A stretch of DNA of 64,000 nt from Sediminicola sp963974715 (GTDB taxonomy: Bacteria > Bacteroidota > Bacteroidia > Flavobacteriales > Flavobacteriaceae). The notes beneath the pieces are model-generated. The model was not told where the DNA came from. It ran no database searches and saw nothing but the letters and a program-made list of their open reading frames with translations. The stretch spans positions 1 to 64,000 of the forward strand of contig CAXBDK010000007.1 of NCBI GenBank assembly GCA_963974715.1, in the 5' to 3' direction. This document shows, piece by piece, positions 1 to 9,653 of the stretch; position 1 is the stretch's first letter, and every line of letters starts with the position of its first letter. A program made the position numbers and the translations under genes.

Positions 1-41
1 ATATTAAATTTGGAGACAGGATACCCCTGTCCATAAACGCC

Positions 42-71
42 AATTCCTCTGGGGCCGGCCCCAGAGGAATT
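42..71. repeat. Perfect 30-bp palindrome, possible terminator
   Basis: Two 15-base arms (42-56 and 57-71) are exact reverse complements with no spacer, beginning AATTCC and centred on GGCCGGCC. As RNA this would fold into a GC-rich stem closing on a 4-base loop. It lies upstream of any gene in the window, so it may terminate a gene left of the edge. There is no strong T-run on either side, so a protein-binding or element-end role cannot be excluded. Confidence 0.6.
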
Positions 72-393
72 AAAACCTCAGACAGAGTTTAATTTACAGA
101 CCCTTATAGTAAGTCAATTATTGAAATATTATTATGGGTTCACCACTTACACTGCAATTCTTGCAAACCTCTTAACGATCAATCCCCTGTATCTGAAATT
201 TGTGTCAGATTGTGATGATTTACAAAAGTGGCATTTAAGGCATTGGGTATTGTTATGCTCACCAAGAGAAGTTGTTGGCTCAAGGGAGCAATGCCACATA
301 AAGAAGATACCCTTGTGCAAACCAAGTGCAGCGATTGGATTTGCAGTCGTGGAAAACATTGCGGCCCTAATTTTTTGTAGGGTTTTGGACCGA
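72..393. other. Stretch without a supported gene
   Basis: Between the palindrome and the FG-GAP gene only short open frames on both strands are present. None resembles a known protein and several overlap one another, so no gene, RNA or repeat is called here. Confidence 0.5.
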
Positions 394-3300
394 TCAATTA
401 CATTTATAAATTACCATTTCCCCGTTGTTGATGCCCAACAGGATCAATTCAGAATTATCCCCGGCGGCAATGCCTATTATATCCCTTACCTCACCATCTA
501 CCTTTAGACCACTTTTTATATTATCGACCACCTTGAACTGTCCATTTCCCTCTCCCAAAAGAAGTAACCCCTTGTTTGCATCGTACCGCCCGTATTTAAC
601 ACGTGATCCGAAGAAATTACCCCCAAAAAGAATGTCCAGTTTGCCATCTTTATTGAAATCCCGTACAAGGACCCCATGGATGGGGGAGAATTGCACCTCT
701 GTGGGAAGGGCGGATAGACGAAACTTGGAATTCCCCAGATTCTCTAGATAACTTGTCGCAAAATTGGTTGCCTTTAATACTTCCGCCCCCTTAAGTTCCT
801 TTTGATCGAAAATATCGGTAATTTTCTTATCCGCATAATCAGAATAATTTACATATTTCCTTTTCAGCATGCCCAACTGGCTCAAAAGGTCATCTTTTGA
901 AAAAACCGGATAGCTCTCTCCCTGAATATAAGAACACAAAATGGGATCTAGGGAACCGTTATCATCGAAATCCTTTGAATATATGGTTACAGGCTCGGAT
1001 ATTGAGGCCTTCAATTGAGAGTTCAGTCCAAAGTTCCCTATAATATAATCCATATCACCATCTTGGTCGAAGTCGCCCTCTTTAATGGTATTCCACCATC
1101 CTTGGGAATCCTGTAATTCCCCATCCTCGACAATCTTAAAAGAACCTTGCCCCGAATTCTGGTACATCTCTACCCCCATAAACTCCCCAACGATAATTAG
1201 GTCATCTTTTCCATCTCCATTGAAATCTGTCCATACCGCATCCGTCACCATTCCAGTATTTTCAATTTCTTTGTTTATTTCTTTGGTCACATCTTTAAAA
1301 TTGCCCTGCCCGTCATTAACAAGGATATAACTCCTTGGTGCGGTGGGATATGCTCCGGGCACCAGCCTTCCTCCTACAAATAAGTCGATATCACCATCCC
1401 CGTCAAAATCTGACGGTTCAACACATGACCCACTTGCGCGCATAACCGGAAGGTTTGCATGTCCCTTTAAAAAAATTCCCTGTCCATTGTTCAGATAAAC
1501 CCTGTCTTGAAGTTCCGGAGAATCGATATCGTATTCAGAGCCACCGCTAACGACATAGAGATCTGAATCACCATCGTTATCAACATCCACGAATACAGCG
1601 TCCACATCTTCCGAACCACGATCTTCCTCAAAAGCCTCCTGAACGGATTGCCTAAACCTTCCCGACGAGGTCTGCAGAAAAATTTGTCCAGGGGTTCCTT
1701 TGGCCCCTCCAACATAGAAATCCTCCAAACCGTCGCCATTAATATCCGCTTTGGAAATTTTGGGCCCCTGTGTAGAAAGTTTATGTGGCAGCAATTGCTC
1801 CCGTTTAAAATCATTATATGGATTCTCCATATGTTTAAAATCCAACATTTCCTGTGTTGGCATATTGACAAAATAAGCTACCGGCATTGTATCCCTGCTG
1901 TGGGGCGCGGGATATGATTCCTTTTGATGGACTGTGACGGTTTGGTTACCAATTACATCCTTGAGCAACTGAACTCTCCCATCCGGCCATCTAATCTCCA
2001 TTTGCTTTATCCTGGTTGATGGACCCAAACCGAATACCAAAGTGTAATCTACGGAAGATTGAAAGCCCCTAGTGGGCATTACCTCCTGCACCAGCCTTTC
2101 GCCGCTTATTTCCAAAGTTACTTTGGCCCCAATTGCAAATACATTTTTATTGTCCCCGACAAGCTTGACCCTCAGAAAATTATTTCCATTAAGGATTTCG
2201 GCATTGTTCCTGTATACAAAAGCTTTATCATCCACATTATTGATAACTAGATCAAGATCGCCATCATTGTCCAGGTCTGCATATGCCGCTCCATTGGACA
2301 TTGTCTCTTGGTCCATACCCCATTCTTCGTTCATCTTCTTAAATGTCAGGTCCCCATTATTTCTATAGGTATAATTTTGAACGATTGTTGAGGGCAGGTG
2401 TCCCAAAAACTCCAAAATCGTTGTTTTTTTTCCGGTCTTGCTCTCCTTTAGCTTATCGCTCACCGCAAAGTTCATAAAATCCATATTGGTATAATCCCTT
2501 TTGTACCCATTGGTTATAAATACATCTTTAAATCCATCATTATCCAAATCGGCGAATAGGGGTGCCCAGCTCCAATCTGTATTGGAAATTCCAGAAAATT
2601 GCCCTATCTCCGAAAAAAATTCCCCTCCGTTGTTTAGATGCAGCATATTCCGCATGCTCTGATTGTAAAAGCCAGATTTTGCAAGCATGCCGTATTTTTC
2701 GTAGTTATCCGGTCCCGATACCATTTTTTGACGGTAGTTACCTTCTGGGAGCATATCCAAGGTAAGGATGTCGGTACTTCCATCATTATTGAAATCTGCA
2801 ATGTCGCAGCCCATGGAGAAAAAAGAAGTATGTCCCATATAATTTTCCAACCGCTCCGTAAAAGTCCCATTTTTGTTGTTAATGTAGAGGTAATCTTGCT
2901 CATTAAAGTCATTTGAGATATAGATATCCATCCAGCCATCATTGTTTATGTCGGAAATTGCCACCCCTAGACCAAAGCTCAGAACATTCGAGGTGATACC
3001 TGCCTTATCGCTTACGTCAGTAAAATGACCGCTGTTGTTTTGGTACAGTTTATCCGAATAAGCGCTATCGACCCGGCTCTTGTAGGACGCGGAAATTTGG
3101 TCAAAGCCCGAATATTCTTGGGTAGAATGGTTTAGTACGTACAGATCAAGATCCCCGTCATTATCATAATCAAAAAAAGAAGCCTGGGTAGTATATCCAG
3201 AATTGTCAAGCCCATAATCGGCAGCCCTTTCAGTAAAAGTAAGGTCACCGTTATTTATAAAAAGTAAATTTTTCCGCAGCTCCGGATCCTTCGCCGCCGA

Positions 3301-3699
3301 TCTACAAACATAAATATCGAGATATCCGTCTCCATTGACATCCGCCATGGTACTTCCCGTGTTCCAGAGACCTTCCGCAAAAACCCCTGCTTCCTTGGCA
3401 ATTTCCTCAAAGTCAAATTCACCTTTATTAATATATAAATGGCTTCCTACCATATTGCCCGTTAGATAGATGTCGGGAAGCCCGTCGTTGTTCAGGTCGC
3501 CAATGGAAACACCACCCCCATTGTACATATAGACATATTCCAATACGTTGAAATTTTCAGATTCCTTAAGTAGATTCTGGAATTTTATACCAGTTCGCGA
3601 CGATTCCATCAGGGTGAACATTTTATCCGGGTCACGTTTTTGACAGGAACAGAATAATACGGTAATGATCAAAATAACAAAGTAGATTTTCTTTTTCAT
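394..3699 (-). CDS. FG-GAP/VCBS repeat lipoprotein with ASPIC/UnbV domain
   Basis: A large exported lipoprotein of about 1101 residues. The frame opens 27 codons further upstream, but the Met at 3699 starts a clear type II signal (MKKKIYFVILI, then a lipobox ending FCSC), so that start is preferred. The body is full of Ca-binding FG-GAP/VCBS repeats of the form DxNxDGxxD, such as GDLNNDGLPD and DYDNDGDLDL, in two blocks. An ASPIC/UnbV-like segment (RVKLVGDNKN through RWPDGRVQLL) lies between them at about residues 530-610. Such proteins are cell-surface beta-propellers, common in marine Bacteroidota near glycan loci and thought to bind or present glycans; no enzymatic residues can be named. 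It is divergent from the DeoR gene. The family call is firm, the function is not. Confidence 0.88.
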   Translation of the reverse strand: MKKKIYFVILIITVLFCSCQKRDPDKMFTLMESSRTGIKFQNLLKESENFNVLEYVYMYNGGGVSIGDLNNDGLPDIYLTGNMVGSHLYINKGEFDFEEIAKEAGVFAEGLWNTGSTMADVNGDGYLDIYVCRSAAKDPELRKNLLFINNGDLTFTERAADYGLDNSGYTTQASFFDYDNDGDLDLYVLNHSTQEYSGFDQISASYKSRVDSAYSDKLYQNNSGHFTDVSDKAGITSNVLSFGLGVAISDINNDGWMDIYISNDFNEQDYLYINNKNGTFTERLENYMGHTSFFSMGCDIADFNNDGSTDILTLDMLPEGNYRQKMVSGPDNYEKYGMLAKSGFYNQSMRNMLHLNNGGEFFSEIGQFSGISNTDWSWAPLFADLDNDGFKDVFITNGYKRDYTNMDFMNFAVSDKLKESKTGKKTTILEFLGHLPSTIVQNYTYRNNGDLTFKKMNEEWGMDQETMSNGAAYADLDNDGDLDLVINNVDDKAFVYRNNAEILNGNNFLRVKLVGDNKNVFAIGAKVTLEISGERLVQEVMPTRGFQSSVDYTLVFGLGPSTRIKQMEIRWPDGRVQLLKDVIGNQTVTVHQKESYPAPHSRDTMPVAYFVNMPTQEMLDFKHMENPYNDFKREQLLPHKLSTQGPKISKADINGDGLEDFYVGGAKGTPGQIFLQTSSGRFRQSVQEAFEEDRGSEDVDAVFVDVDNDGDSDLYVVSGGSEYDIDSPELQDRVYLNNGQGIFLKGHANLPVMRASGSCVEPSDFDGDGDIDLFVGGRLVPGAYPTAPRSYILVNDGQGNFKDVTKEINKEIENTGMVTDAVWTDFNGDGKDDLIIVGEFMGVEMYQNSGQGSFKIVEDGELQDSQGWWNTIKEGDFDQDGDMDYIIGNFGLNSQLKASISEPVTIYSKDFDDNGSLDPILCSYIQGESYPVFSKDDLLSQLGMLKRKYVNYSDYADKKITDIFDQKELKGAEVLKATNFATSYLENLGNSKFRLSALPTEVQFSPIHGVLVRDFNKDGKLDILFGGNFFGSRVKYGRYDANKGLLLLGEGNGQFKVVDNIKSGLKVDGEVRDIIGIAAGDNSELILLGINNGEMVIYKCN

Positions 3700-4067
3700 A
3701 TGATCTGTTGGGACAAGGGAGGGCCCCTTAATACGTTTAGAATTATTGAAAGTGCCGAAATTTGAATTGTTCACGGTCAATTAAAGAATTTTTTCCTCGG
3801 TTCATCCGCTTTTTCTTTTACTCCCTTTAAGAACGGTGCAATGTCGCTTATGAAAGCTGGGATATTTAAAGGGATAAAGTCTTTCATTATATTAAATATA
3901 AGTTTATAATAGAGAAAAACAAAGATTTTATTTAATATAATGAAAAATAATTAGTTTTTGAAAGTATAAAATTATTAAGATGAAGTTTTTGATATAGTAC
4001 AATTATAACTATCTTTGATTAACAGAAAACCTGGATCACATCCAGTTTACTGCAATTGTTAAATTTT
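3700..4067. other. Divergent intergenic region, FG-GAP gene and deoR
   Basis: An AT-rich region between two divergent starts. The deoR-side promoter is listed separately. No convincing TAnnTTTG box was found on the minus strand for the FG-GAP gene, and no small ORF with recognisable content is present. Confidence 0.5.
3988..4017 (+). promoter_or_regulatory. Bacteroidota-type promoter for deoR
   Basis: TTTG at 3988-3991 and TATCTTTG at 4010-4017, separated by 18 bases, match the Bacteroidota sigma-A pattern (TTTG, 19-21 bases, TAnnTTTG). The -7 box lies about 50 bases before the ATG at 4068. Confidence 0.6.
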
Positions 4068-4841
4068 ATGGCAAAGAAAGAATCCACCATTGACCGTAGG
4101 TTCATCATAGTACAGGAACTGGATCAAAAAGGAAAAGTTGATATAAGTGAACTGGCACAGATGTTCGGCGTCAGCGAAGTTACCATCCGTAATGACCTCG
4201 CCAAACTTGAGAACAGGAACGTTCTGGTAAGGGCTCGTGGAGGTGCCATGAAAATGGATCCGGTAGGAGTCGATTATACGATCAGCGAAAAGGATAAAAT
4301 CAATATAAAGGCAAAACAATCGATAGGGTTGAAGGCTGCCGATTTTGTCAACGATGGTGACACCATCATGATAGATTCCGGTACAACGGTAATGCAACTT
4401 GTTCGGAAACTTACCAAAAAAAATGACCTGACAATTATAACAAACGCACTGAACGTTGTCAACCATATCCATAACTACGAAAACATACAGATAATCATAC
4501 CTGGAGGATTTCTAAGAAAAAAATCGTTTTCCCTCATAGGGATACCGGCCGAAAGGAATATCAGAAATTATTTTTGCGACAAACTGTTCTTGGGAATAGA
4601 TGGTCTGGATGTAGATTACGGACTATCCACCCCGAATGTAGAGGAGGCTCACCTGAACGGCATTATGATCGAAATGTCCAAGCAACTGATCGTACTTGCA
4701 GATTCCAGTAAAATCGGTAAAAGGAGCCTTGCTTTCATCTGTCCGGTTTCTAAAATAGATATTTTGATTACTGACAGTGGCATAAGCAATGATCAAAAAA
4801 TGGCTTTGGAAAATGCGGGAATACGGGTAGTGGTGGCGTAA
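4068..4841 (+). CDS. DeoR family transcriptional regulator
   Basis: A repressor of about 257 residues with the classic DeoR layout. An N-terminal winged helix-turn-helix (about residues 5-60: IVQELDQKGKVDISELAQMF, then VSEVTIRNDLAKLE) is followed by a DeoRC sugar-phosphate sensor domain (DSGTTVMQL, NALNVVNHI, LGIDGLDVDYGLSTPN). The open frame extends to a TTG at 4056, but the ATG at 4068 (MAKKEST) is preferred. DeoR proteins usually repress sugar-catabolic operons and are induced by a phosphorylated intermediate. Its likely targets are its own gene, the divergent FG-GAP lipoprotein and the lipoprotein 400 bases downstream. The ligand cannot be read from the sequence. Confidence 0.92.
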   Translation: MAKKESTIDRRFIIVQELDQKGKVDISELAQMFGVSEVTIRNDLAKLENRNVLVRARGGAMKMDPVGVDYTISEKDKINIKAKQSIGLKAADFVNDGDTIMIDSGTTVMQLVRKLTKKNDLTIITNALNVVNHIHNYENIQIIIPGGFLRKKSFSLIGIPAERNIRNYFCDKLFLGIDGLDVDYGLSTPNVEEAHLNGIMIEMSKQLIVLADSSKIGKRSLAFICPVSKIDILITDSGISNDQKMALENAGIRVVVA

Positions 4842-5244
4842 AGACCGGTAACCGGAAATAAATAACACATCAGAAATGCCCTCAAAGTGTAAGTATCTGC
4901 AGCGCTGTTGGCAATATGTGCTTCTAGAAATTTGATCGAAACTGACTGAAGTCCCATATACTGATAAATCAAATATCGTTAAAGTGTTAGTAGCGTAGTC
5001 CCTTCCAGTATTTACGTCCTTAGTGCACCGATTGCAACAACAGTCTAGGAGCCTCATTGCACATTGTGGGCTTTAAGAGTTTTGGAATCAATAGGTTTGC
5101 TGTCAGAAATTCGGGTTACCGTCCAAATTACTATGAATCAATGGAATCCCTACATATTTTCAGACCTATTAAAAGGCATGGATCTAGGTCAACCTAGGGA
5201 AGGCCATAAAGAATTAAACGGTTGTTACGAACAAATTTATTGAC
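4842..5244. other. Intergenic region with short inverted repeat
   Basis: No convincing gene. At 5184-5197 there is an inverted repeat CTAGGT-CA-ACCTAG, about 50 bases before the start of the next gene. It is a possible operator for the adjacent DeoR protein, but it occurs once and this is only a suggestion. Confidence 0.35.
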
Positions 5245-6462
5245 ATGATTACATTGCATAGCAAATACACTGTAAGAGGTGCCTACGTTATCGGGTTGGG
5301 AATATTGATTCTACTCTCCAATTGCGGACTTCCCAAAAAGAAAGTGCAGATAACGGTAGAGGAAACTGCGGGCATCGCTAGGGATTTGGAATATGTGCAA
5401 ATTACATTACCGGGATATACCCAAGATTTTGTAATCATAAAAGAAATGGATGACAATAGGTATATCCAGGGTGAAAAGACCAATAATTCTGCTCTTTCCA
5501 AGAATGGCAGTACCTACCTCTTCCCTATTTCCATAAATGCATGGGAAAAAAAAACCTATAGTGTAACATCATTTCAAAAGAGGGTCAGCGCCGCCCCATT
5601 GGATGTAAAGGGTGAAGGCGCGGCATTTACCGTTGAAAATGATTATTTTAGGGCAAATTTCGGAATCACGGACCAACAAGCTGCAGACGGGCTATATCCA
5701 GGACAATTATCCACGATGCTATTAAAACGTAAACAGGTTCTTTTGGAACGGGACGGGAATAATATTCATTGGTCCCCAAATTTTCAAAAGGAAGGCTTGG
5801 AATATAAGACAGTGGGCCACATGGACACTGAAAATTTAAGGATAGTAGAACAAAATCCTTACCTTTTCTCTGTGGAGAAATCGGGTAATGTAAAAGGGTA
5901 CGAAGAAATAGACCTAACAGTACACTATACCTTTTACGCAAATCTACCTTACTTCATCTATACTTCCAATATGGAAATGAAAAAGGACGTTGCACTGACC
6001 TTGTTGCGCAATGATGAAATGACCATGAACAGGACCTTTACCCACTTAATTTTTCCCGACAGTTCGGGAGCTGCGGCATATATTCCTTTGTATGGAACGT
6101 CACAATTGGATTCACTTAAAAATTCCCCCTTGCACGACAATATAACATGGGTCGGATTTGTCAACAAAGATAAGTCGTACGGTCTGATCAGCCTCCGGTT
6201 AGGGTACGATAACAAAAACTTTCAAAATGAAAGCTCCCCATTACATGAACCACATACACAAATTTCGGTCGGTGCCGATGAAGGTAGATATTGGAACAGA
6301 AGACTGATCAATGACACGAATACCTTGGTCCCCAAGGGTAGTCGGTATCACGAAAAAAATGCCTATTTGGTAATAGAGGACATGAATGAAATTGGCACTC
6401 AAATTGACGACCTTCTCAACTCTTATAAAAATCCATTAAAAATATCCTTTTCTACGGAATAG
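5245..6462 (+). CDS. Uncharacterised secreted lipoprotein, beta-rich
   Basis: 405 residues. The N-terminus has a hydrophobic segment ending LLSNCG, a plausible lipobox, so export to the periplasm or outer membrane is likely. The rest is rich in beta-strand patterns and aromatic residues (HWSPNF, YTFYANLPYFIYTSNMEM). Its general build resembles DUF4861 or RIFT-barrel/supersandwich proteins that accompany polysaccharide lyases and sugar-acting enzymes, but no catalytic motif is identifiable. The first third (QITVEETAG) resembles the opening strand of the PcRGLX/YetA-like protein at 50.3-52.9 kb in style only. The gene follows deoR in the same direction after 400 bases and may be a DeoR target. 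A role in glycan processing is inference from context. Confidence 0.7.
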   Translation: MITLHSKYTVRGAYVIGLGILILLSNCGLPKKKVQITVEETAGIARDLEYVQITLPGYTQDFVIIKEMDDNRYIQGEKTNNSALSKNGSTYLFPISINAWEKKTYSVTSFQKRVSAAPLDVKGEGAAFTVENDYFRANFGITDQQAADGLYPGQLSTMLLKRKQVLLERDGNNIHWSPNFQKEGLEYKTVGHMDTENLRIVEQNPYLFSVEKSGNVKGYEEIDLTVHYTFYANLPYFIYTSNMEMKKDVALTLLRNDEMTMNRTFTHLIFPDSSGAAAYIPLYGTSQLDSLKNSPLHDNITWVGFVNKDKSYGLISLRLGYDNKNFQNESSPLHEPHTQISVGADEGRYWNRRLINDTNTLVPKGSRYHEKNAYLVIEDMNEIGTQIDDLLNSYKNPLKISFSTE

Positions 6463-6683
6463 CGGTACGGATTTTCGCGTGGATTCCTAAAACCATACGC
6501 AATATCTTATCCACTAGCACGGGGCAATCCAGAGGTATTCACAGAAAGAAACCTTACCCCATATCCACGTCTCTTATCGGGAAATAAATCCATTAATGGG
6601 ATTAAATGGGTGCAAATTCCTGAAAGTCCATGTTTTCACCTCCCTTTACATCTCGCGTACCTGCCATACCTCCAGAGCGGCCC

Positions 6684-8108
6684 TTAGCAGTCGGCCATTC
6701 CCACTGTAATGGCCAATCCCCCTTCCGCCGTTTCCTTATATTTGGAGCTCATATCCTCCGCCGTTTTCCACATTGTCAATACGACCTTGTCCAAGGAAAC
6801 TTTGGCATTTTTTGGATCGGAATTCAGTGCCAGTTCCGAAGCGTTTATCGCTTTGATGGCACCCATGGAGTTACGCTCTATACAGGGGACCTGTACCAAC
6901 CCGCCTACAGGGTCACAAGTAAGTCCCAAGTGATGTTCCATAGCGATTTCGGCCGCCATTAGAACTTGTGCAGGGGTGCCACCCATTAGTTCGGTCAATG
7001 CGCCGGCGGCCATTGCCGAGGAAACACCGATTTCCGCTTGGCAGCCCCCCATTGCCGCTGATATCGTGGACCCTAATTTAAAGATACTTCCTATAGCTCC
7101 GGCAACCAGATAGAATTTTTTGACCTCCTCGAAACCTGCCCTATGATTCTCAACGATCAGATAATATAATAAAACGGCTGGGACCACCCCGGCACTACCA
7201 TTGGTAGGCGCGGTGACCACTCTGCCAAAAGAGGCATTCTCTTCATTGACCGCCATTGCAAAACAGCTCACCCAAAGTACTATCTGACGAAACTTAATAG
7301 GGGTTGCCCTTATCGCATCTATCCATTCCCGCGAATCACTATAACTACCATTGCCCATAAGGTCTAAGTGGATCTTATACGCTCTTCTTTTTACATGTAG
7401 GCCGCCGGGAAGGACCCCTGGGACATGGCAGCCAAGATAAACACTGTTTAACATGGTATCCCAGATTTTCCCTAGTCCCTCATTTATGGCGTTATGGCTC
7501 CTCAAGGACAGTTCATTGTCCATAACCAATTGGGATATGGACATGTTCCGATCTTCACAAAACGCCAATAGTTCAATACCCTTTTTAAATGGGAAAGGCA
7601 AGGAAGCAAATTCCCGAGAACTGCACAGGGGGACCCTGTGTTCGTCATCCACAACAAAGCCACCACCTATTGAATAATAAGTTTTGGAAAATTTTGCCCC
7701 AGAGATAAGTGTGGCGTCCAATGTAAGACCGTTCGAATGGAACGGCAGAAATTCTTTATGAAACTTTATATTGGATTTCGGACAGAATGGGATATTATCG
7801 CACCCACCAAGCAGTAACGTGTTCGTCCCATTAACGTTATCGACCATTTCCTTAATTTCACCTATGGGAATGGTTTCGGGATCCGCCCCCAAAAGGCCGA
7901 GTATTATTGCCATATCGGTTCCATGGCCCTTACCGGTACGTGACAGGGACCCAAAAAGGTGTACCTCAACATCACCGACCTGACGCAAAATTTCCATTTT
8001 TTCCATCTCATCGATCCAAAGGCGGCAAGCCACCCAAGGACCCAATGTATGTGAACTGGAAGGTCCGACCCCCACCTTGAACATGTCAAAAACACCTATA
8101 TATTCCAT
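6684..8108 (-). CDS. sdaA: L-serine dehydratase (L-serine ammonia-lyase), single chain
   Basis: 474 residues, the full length of the one-chain iron-sulfur L-serine dehydratase that deaminates serine to pyruvate and ammonia in the cytoplasm. The beta domain comes first (MEYIGVFDMFKVGVGPSSSHT, residues 1-150). The alpha domain follows, with APTNGSAGVVPAV, GGCQAEIGVSSAMAAGAL and CDPVGGLVQVPCIERN; cysteines in the last two motifs fit 4Fe-4S cluster ligands. It is convergent with the preceding lipoprotein gene and divergent from lacI. A TATATTTG on the minus strand at 8246-8253 could be its -7 box, but no good -33 element is visible. It is a housekeeping enzyme with no obvious link to the sugar genes around it. 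Confidence 0.95.
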   Translation of the reverse strand: MEYIGVFDMFKVGVGPSSSHTLGPWVACRLWIDEMEKMEILRQVGDVEVHLFGSLSRTGKGHGTDMAIILGLLGADPETIPIGEIKEMVDNVNGTNTLLLGGCDNIPFCPKSNIKFHKEFLPFHSNGLTLDATLISGAKFSKTYYSIGGGFVVDDEHRVPLCSSREFASLPFPFKKGIELLAFCEDRNMSISQLVMDNELSLRSHNAINEGLGKIWDTMLNSVYLGCHVPGVLPGGLHVKRRAYKIHLDLMGNGSYSDSREWIDAIRATPIKFRQIVLWVSCFAMAVNEENASFGRVVTAPTNGSAGVVPAVLLYYLIVENHRAGFEEVKKFYLVAGAIGSIFKLGSTISAAMGGCQAEIGVSSAMAAGALTELMGGTPAQVLMAAEIAMEHHLGLTCDPVGGLVQVPCIERNSMGAIKAINASELALNSDPKNAKVSLDKVVLTMWKTAEDMSSKYKETAEGGLAITVGMADC

Positions 8109-8499
8109 TCGTAACTACATAGTAGGATTGAAGATCAAACTTGCCCATATACTGTATCGGGCACCTATCCACTCGCCTAGGCGGACGTAAAGGGTAGGTA
8201 GACCCACCCATACCAAAAGGTGAGCAAGTTGTAAAATTTCGAACACAAATATAATCTAATTTGGAAATAAATAAGCTTTAAAAACTATTTTACATTATTA
8301 ATTAAAGCTTTTGCAATAATTACTCTAATTAAATCTTTCAAAATGTTTATTTTTGATTTATTGTTATATAAATGGTTTCCGGCCCACCATTAAATTTTGG
8401 GAAGGGGTGCAGTTGGGATTCAAGTGCCAAATTTATGCGGCCCGAATCGGCAAGATTTAATATCTTTAGCGTTTAAACGATTAAATAGCGCTGCTATCG
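8109..8499. other. Divergent promoter region, sdaA and lacI
   Basis: An AT-rich region with no gene. It holds a possible minus-strand -7 box for sdaA at 8246-8253 and, at its right end, the near-operator at 8473-8484 next to lacI. A tatcttta at 8461-8468 could be an imperfect -7 box for lacI. Confidence 0.45.
8473..8484. promoter_or_regulatory. Imperfect LacI operator before lacI itself
   Basis: TTAAACGATTAA differs at one position from the exact palindrome TTAAACGTTTAA found at the two downstream operons. It ends 15 bases before the lacI start codon, the position expected for autoregulation. Confidence 0.6.
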
Positions 8500-9534
8500 A
8501 TGAAAAAAAAAACCGTACTAAAAGATATAGCCGAAAAAGTTGGGGTCTCCATAGCCACGGTTTCCTATGTGCTTTCCAAGGACAAGGGAAGTAAGGTAAG
8601 TACTGAAATGTCCGAAAAAATCAAGAAAGTGGCAAGGGAATTGGATTATCAGCCCAACCAAATTGCCAAAAGTTTAAAGAGCGGTAAGACCTTTACCATC
8701 GGTTTGGTGGTGACCGATATTTCCAATCCATTTTTTGCAAATATCGCACGTATTATTGAGGACGAAGCGGCAAAAATGGGTTTTACAGTGGTTTTCAGCA
8801 GTTCTGATGAAAAATCCGAAAAATCTTGGGGCCTTCTAAAATTTCTGATAAACAGACAGGTCGATGGTTTTATAATCGTCCCCGCGGAGGGGTCGGAAGA
8901 TCAGATAAAATACCTTAAGGAACTCCACATCCCTTTTATTTTGATCGATAGGCACTTTCCCGAGATCCCGTCCAACTATGTGGTAATAGACAATTTTAAA
9001 GCTGCCTATTCCGCTGTTGAAAGACTTATCTCAACAGGAAACAAGAAGATAGGTGTAATAGCCTATGGAAATTCCCTGATTCATATGAAGGAGCGTATTA
9101 GAGGGGCCGTGGAAGCCATGGAAAATTACGGGTTACCCTTCAAGGATGAGTGGTTAAAAAAAATCGATTTTGCGAATATACAGACAGATGCCATGAAAGC
9201 AATGGAGGATCTTTTAGTTGTTGACCCACCTGTGACGGCTATTTTTTTTGCATCCAATAGTCTCGCCATCCACGGACTTAAAAAGATCGATCAATTAGGG
9301 CTAAAGGTTCCTCAGGATGTTGCCATAGTAAGCTTCGACCAAGGTGAGGCTTTCGACTTTTATTATTCGCCCATAACCTATGTCCAACAGCCCTTGAACG
9401 AGTTGGGCAAACAAGCGGTCAATATTTTGATACATGAAATTTCAGGCGACCAAAGCGGGCCCGGACAGAGGACCCTGTCAACAAAATTGGTTATTAGAGA
9501 ATCTTGTGGGAAGGAACGGTTGCGTGAAGATTAA
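8500..9534 (+). CDS. LacI family transcriptional regulator
   Basis: 344 residues. The N-terminal LacI headpiece is intact (VLKDIAEKVGVSIATVSYVLS, residues 6-26, then the hinge helix QPNQIAKSLKSGKT). A periplasmic-binding-protein-like effector domain follows (IGLVVTDISNPFFANIARIIE, IDRHFPEIPSNYVVIDN, VAIVSFDQGEAFDFYYSPIT). The PITYVQQP ending is typical of sugar-responsive LacI/CcpA-type proteins. Matching palindromes sit before its own gene, before the fucose-isomerase operon and before the GH116 gene, so it is very likely the repressor of these units. The inducer is probably the sugar catabolised by the operon (L-fucose, D-arabinose or a derivative). Confidence 0.95.
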   Translation: MKKKTVLKDIAEKVGVSIATVSYVLSKDKGSKVSTEMSEKIKKVARELDYQPNQIAKSLKSGKTFTIGLVVTDISNPFFANIARIIEDEAAKMGFTVVFSSSDEKSEKSWGLLKFLINRQVDGFIIVPAEGSEDQIKYLKELHIPFILIDRHFPEIPSNYVVIDNFKAAYSAVERLISTGNKKIGVIAYGNSLIHMKERIRGAVEAMENYGLPFKDEWLKKIDFANIQTDAMKAMEDLLVVDPPVTAIFFASNSLAIHGLKKIDQLGLKVPQDVAIVSFDQGEAFDFYYSPITYVQQPLNELGKQAVNILIHEISGDQSGPGQRTLSTKLVIRESCGKERLRED

Positions 9535-9586
9535 ATGGACCATAAGGGTACAGGTCCAAAAAAAAATGCTTTTTTGTTTTAATAAT

Positions 9587-9598
9587 TTAAACGTTTAA
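9587..9598. promoter_or_regulatory. LacI operator 1 of the fucI operon
   Basis: A perfect 12-base palindrome TTAAACGTTTAA. It lies just left of a possible -7 box TATATTTG (9602-9609). The 19 bases around it are identical to the operator before the GH116 gene (16024-16035). Confidence 0.8.
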
Positions 9599-9601
9599 CC
9601 A

Positions 9602-9609
9602 TATATTTG
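9602..9609 (+). promoter_or_regulatory. Probable -7 box of the fucI operon
   Basis: TATATTTG fits the Bacteroidota TAnnTTTG box. The nearest TTTG upstream (9573-9576) is 25 bases away, longer than the usual 19-21, so the -33 element is unclear. The box sits between the two LacI operators. Confidence 0.45.
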
Positions 9610-9641
9610 TCAATATCGGGAAATTAACTCAAGGCCACAGC

Positions 9642-9653
9642 TTAAACGTTTAA
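9642..9653. promoter_or_regulatory. LacI operator 2 of the fucI operon
   Basis: A second perfect TTAAACGTTTAA palindrome, centred 55 bases from operator 1. It lies downstream of the probable promoter, so two bound dimers could form a loop or block initiation. Confidence 0.78.

Noticed and set aside
121..507. 128-codon open frame near the left edge
   Set aside because: No recognisable content, no promoter, and it runs into the 3' end of the FG-GAP gene on the other strand.
9556..9580. A-run/T-run after lacI as terminator
   Set aside because: The potential stem consists only of A-T pairs around TGC and is too weak; the T-rich part more likely belongs to the next promoter.
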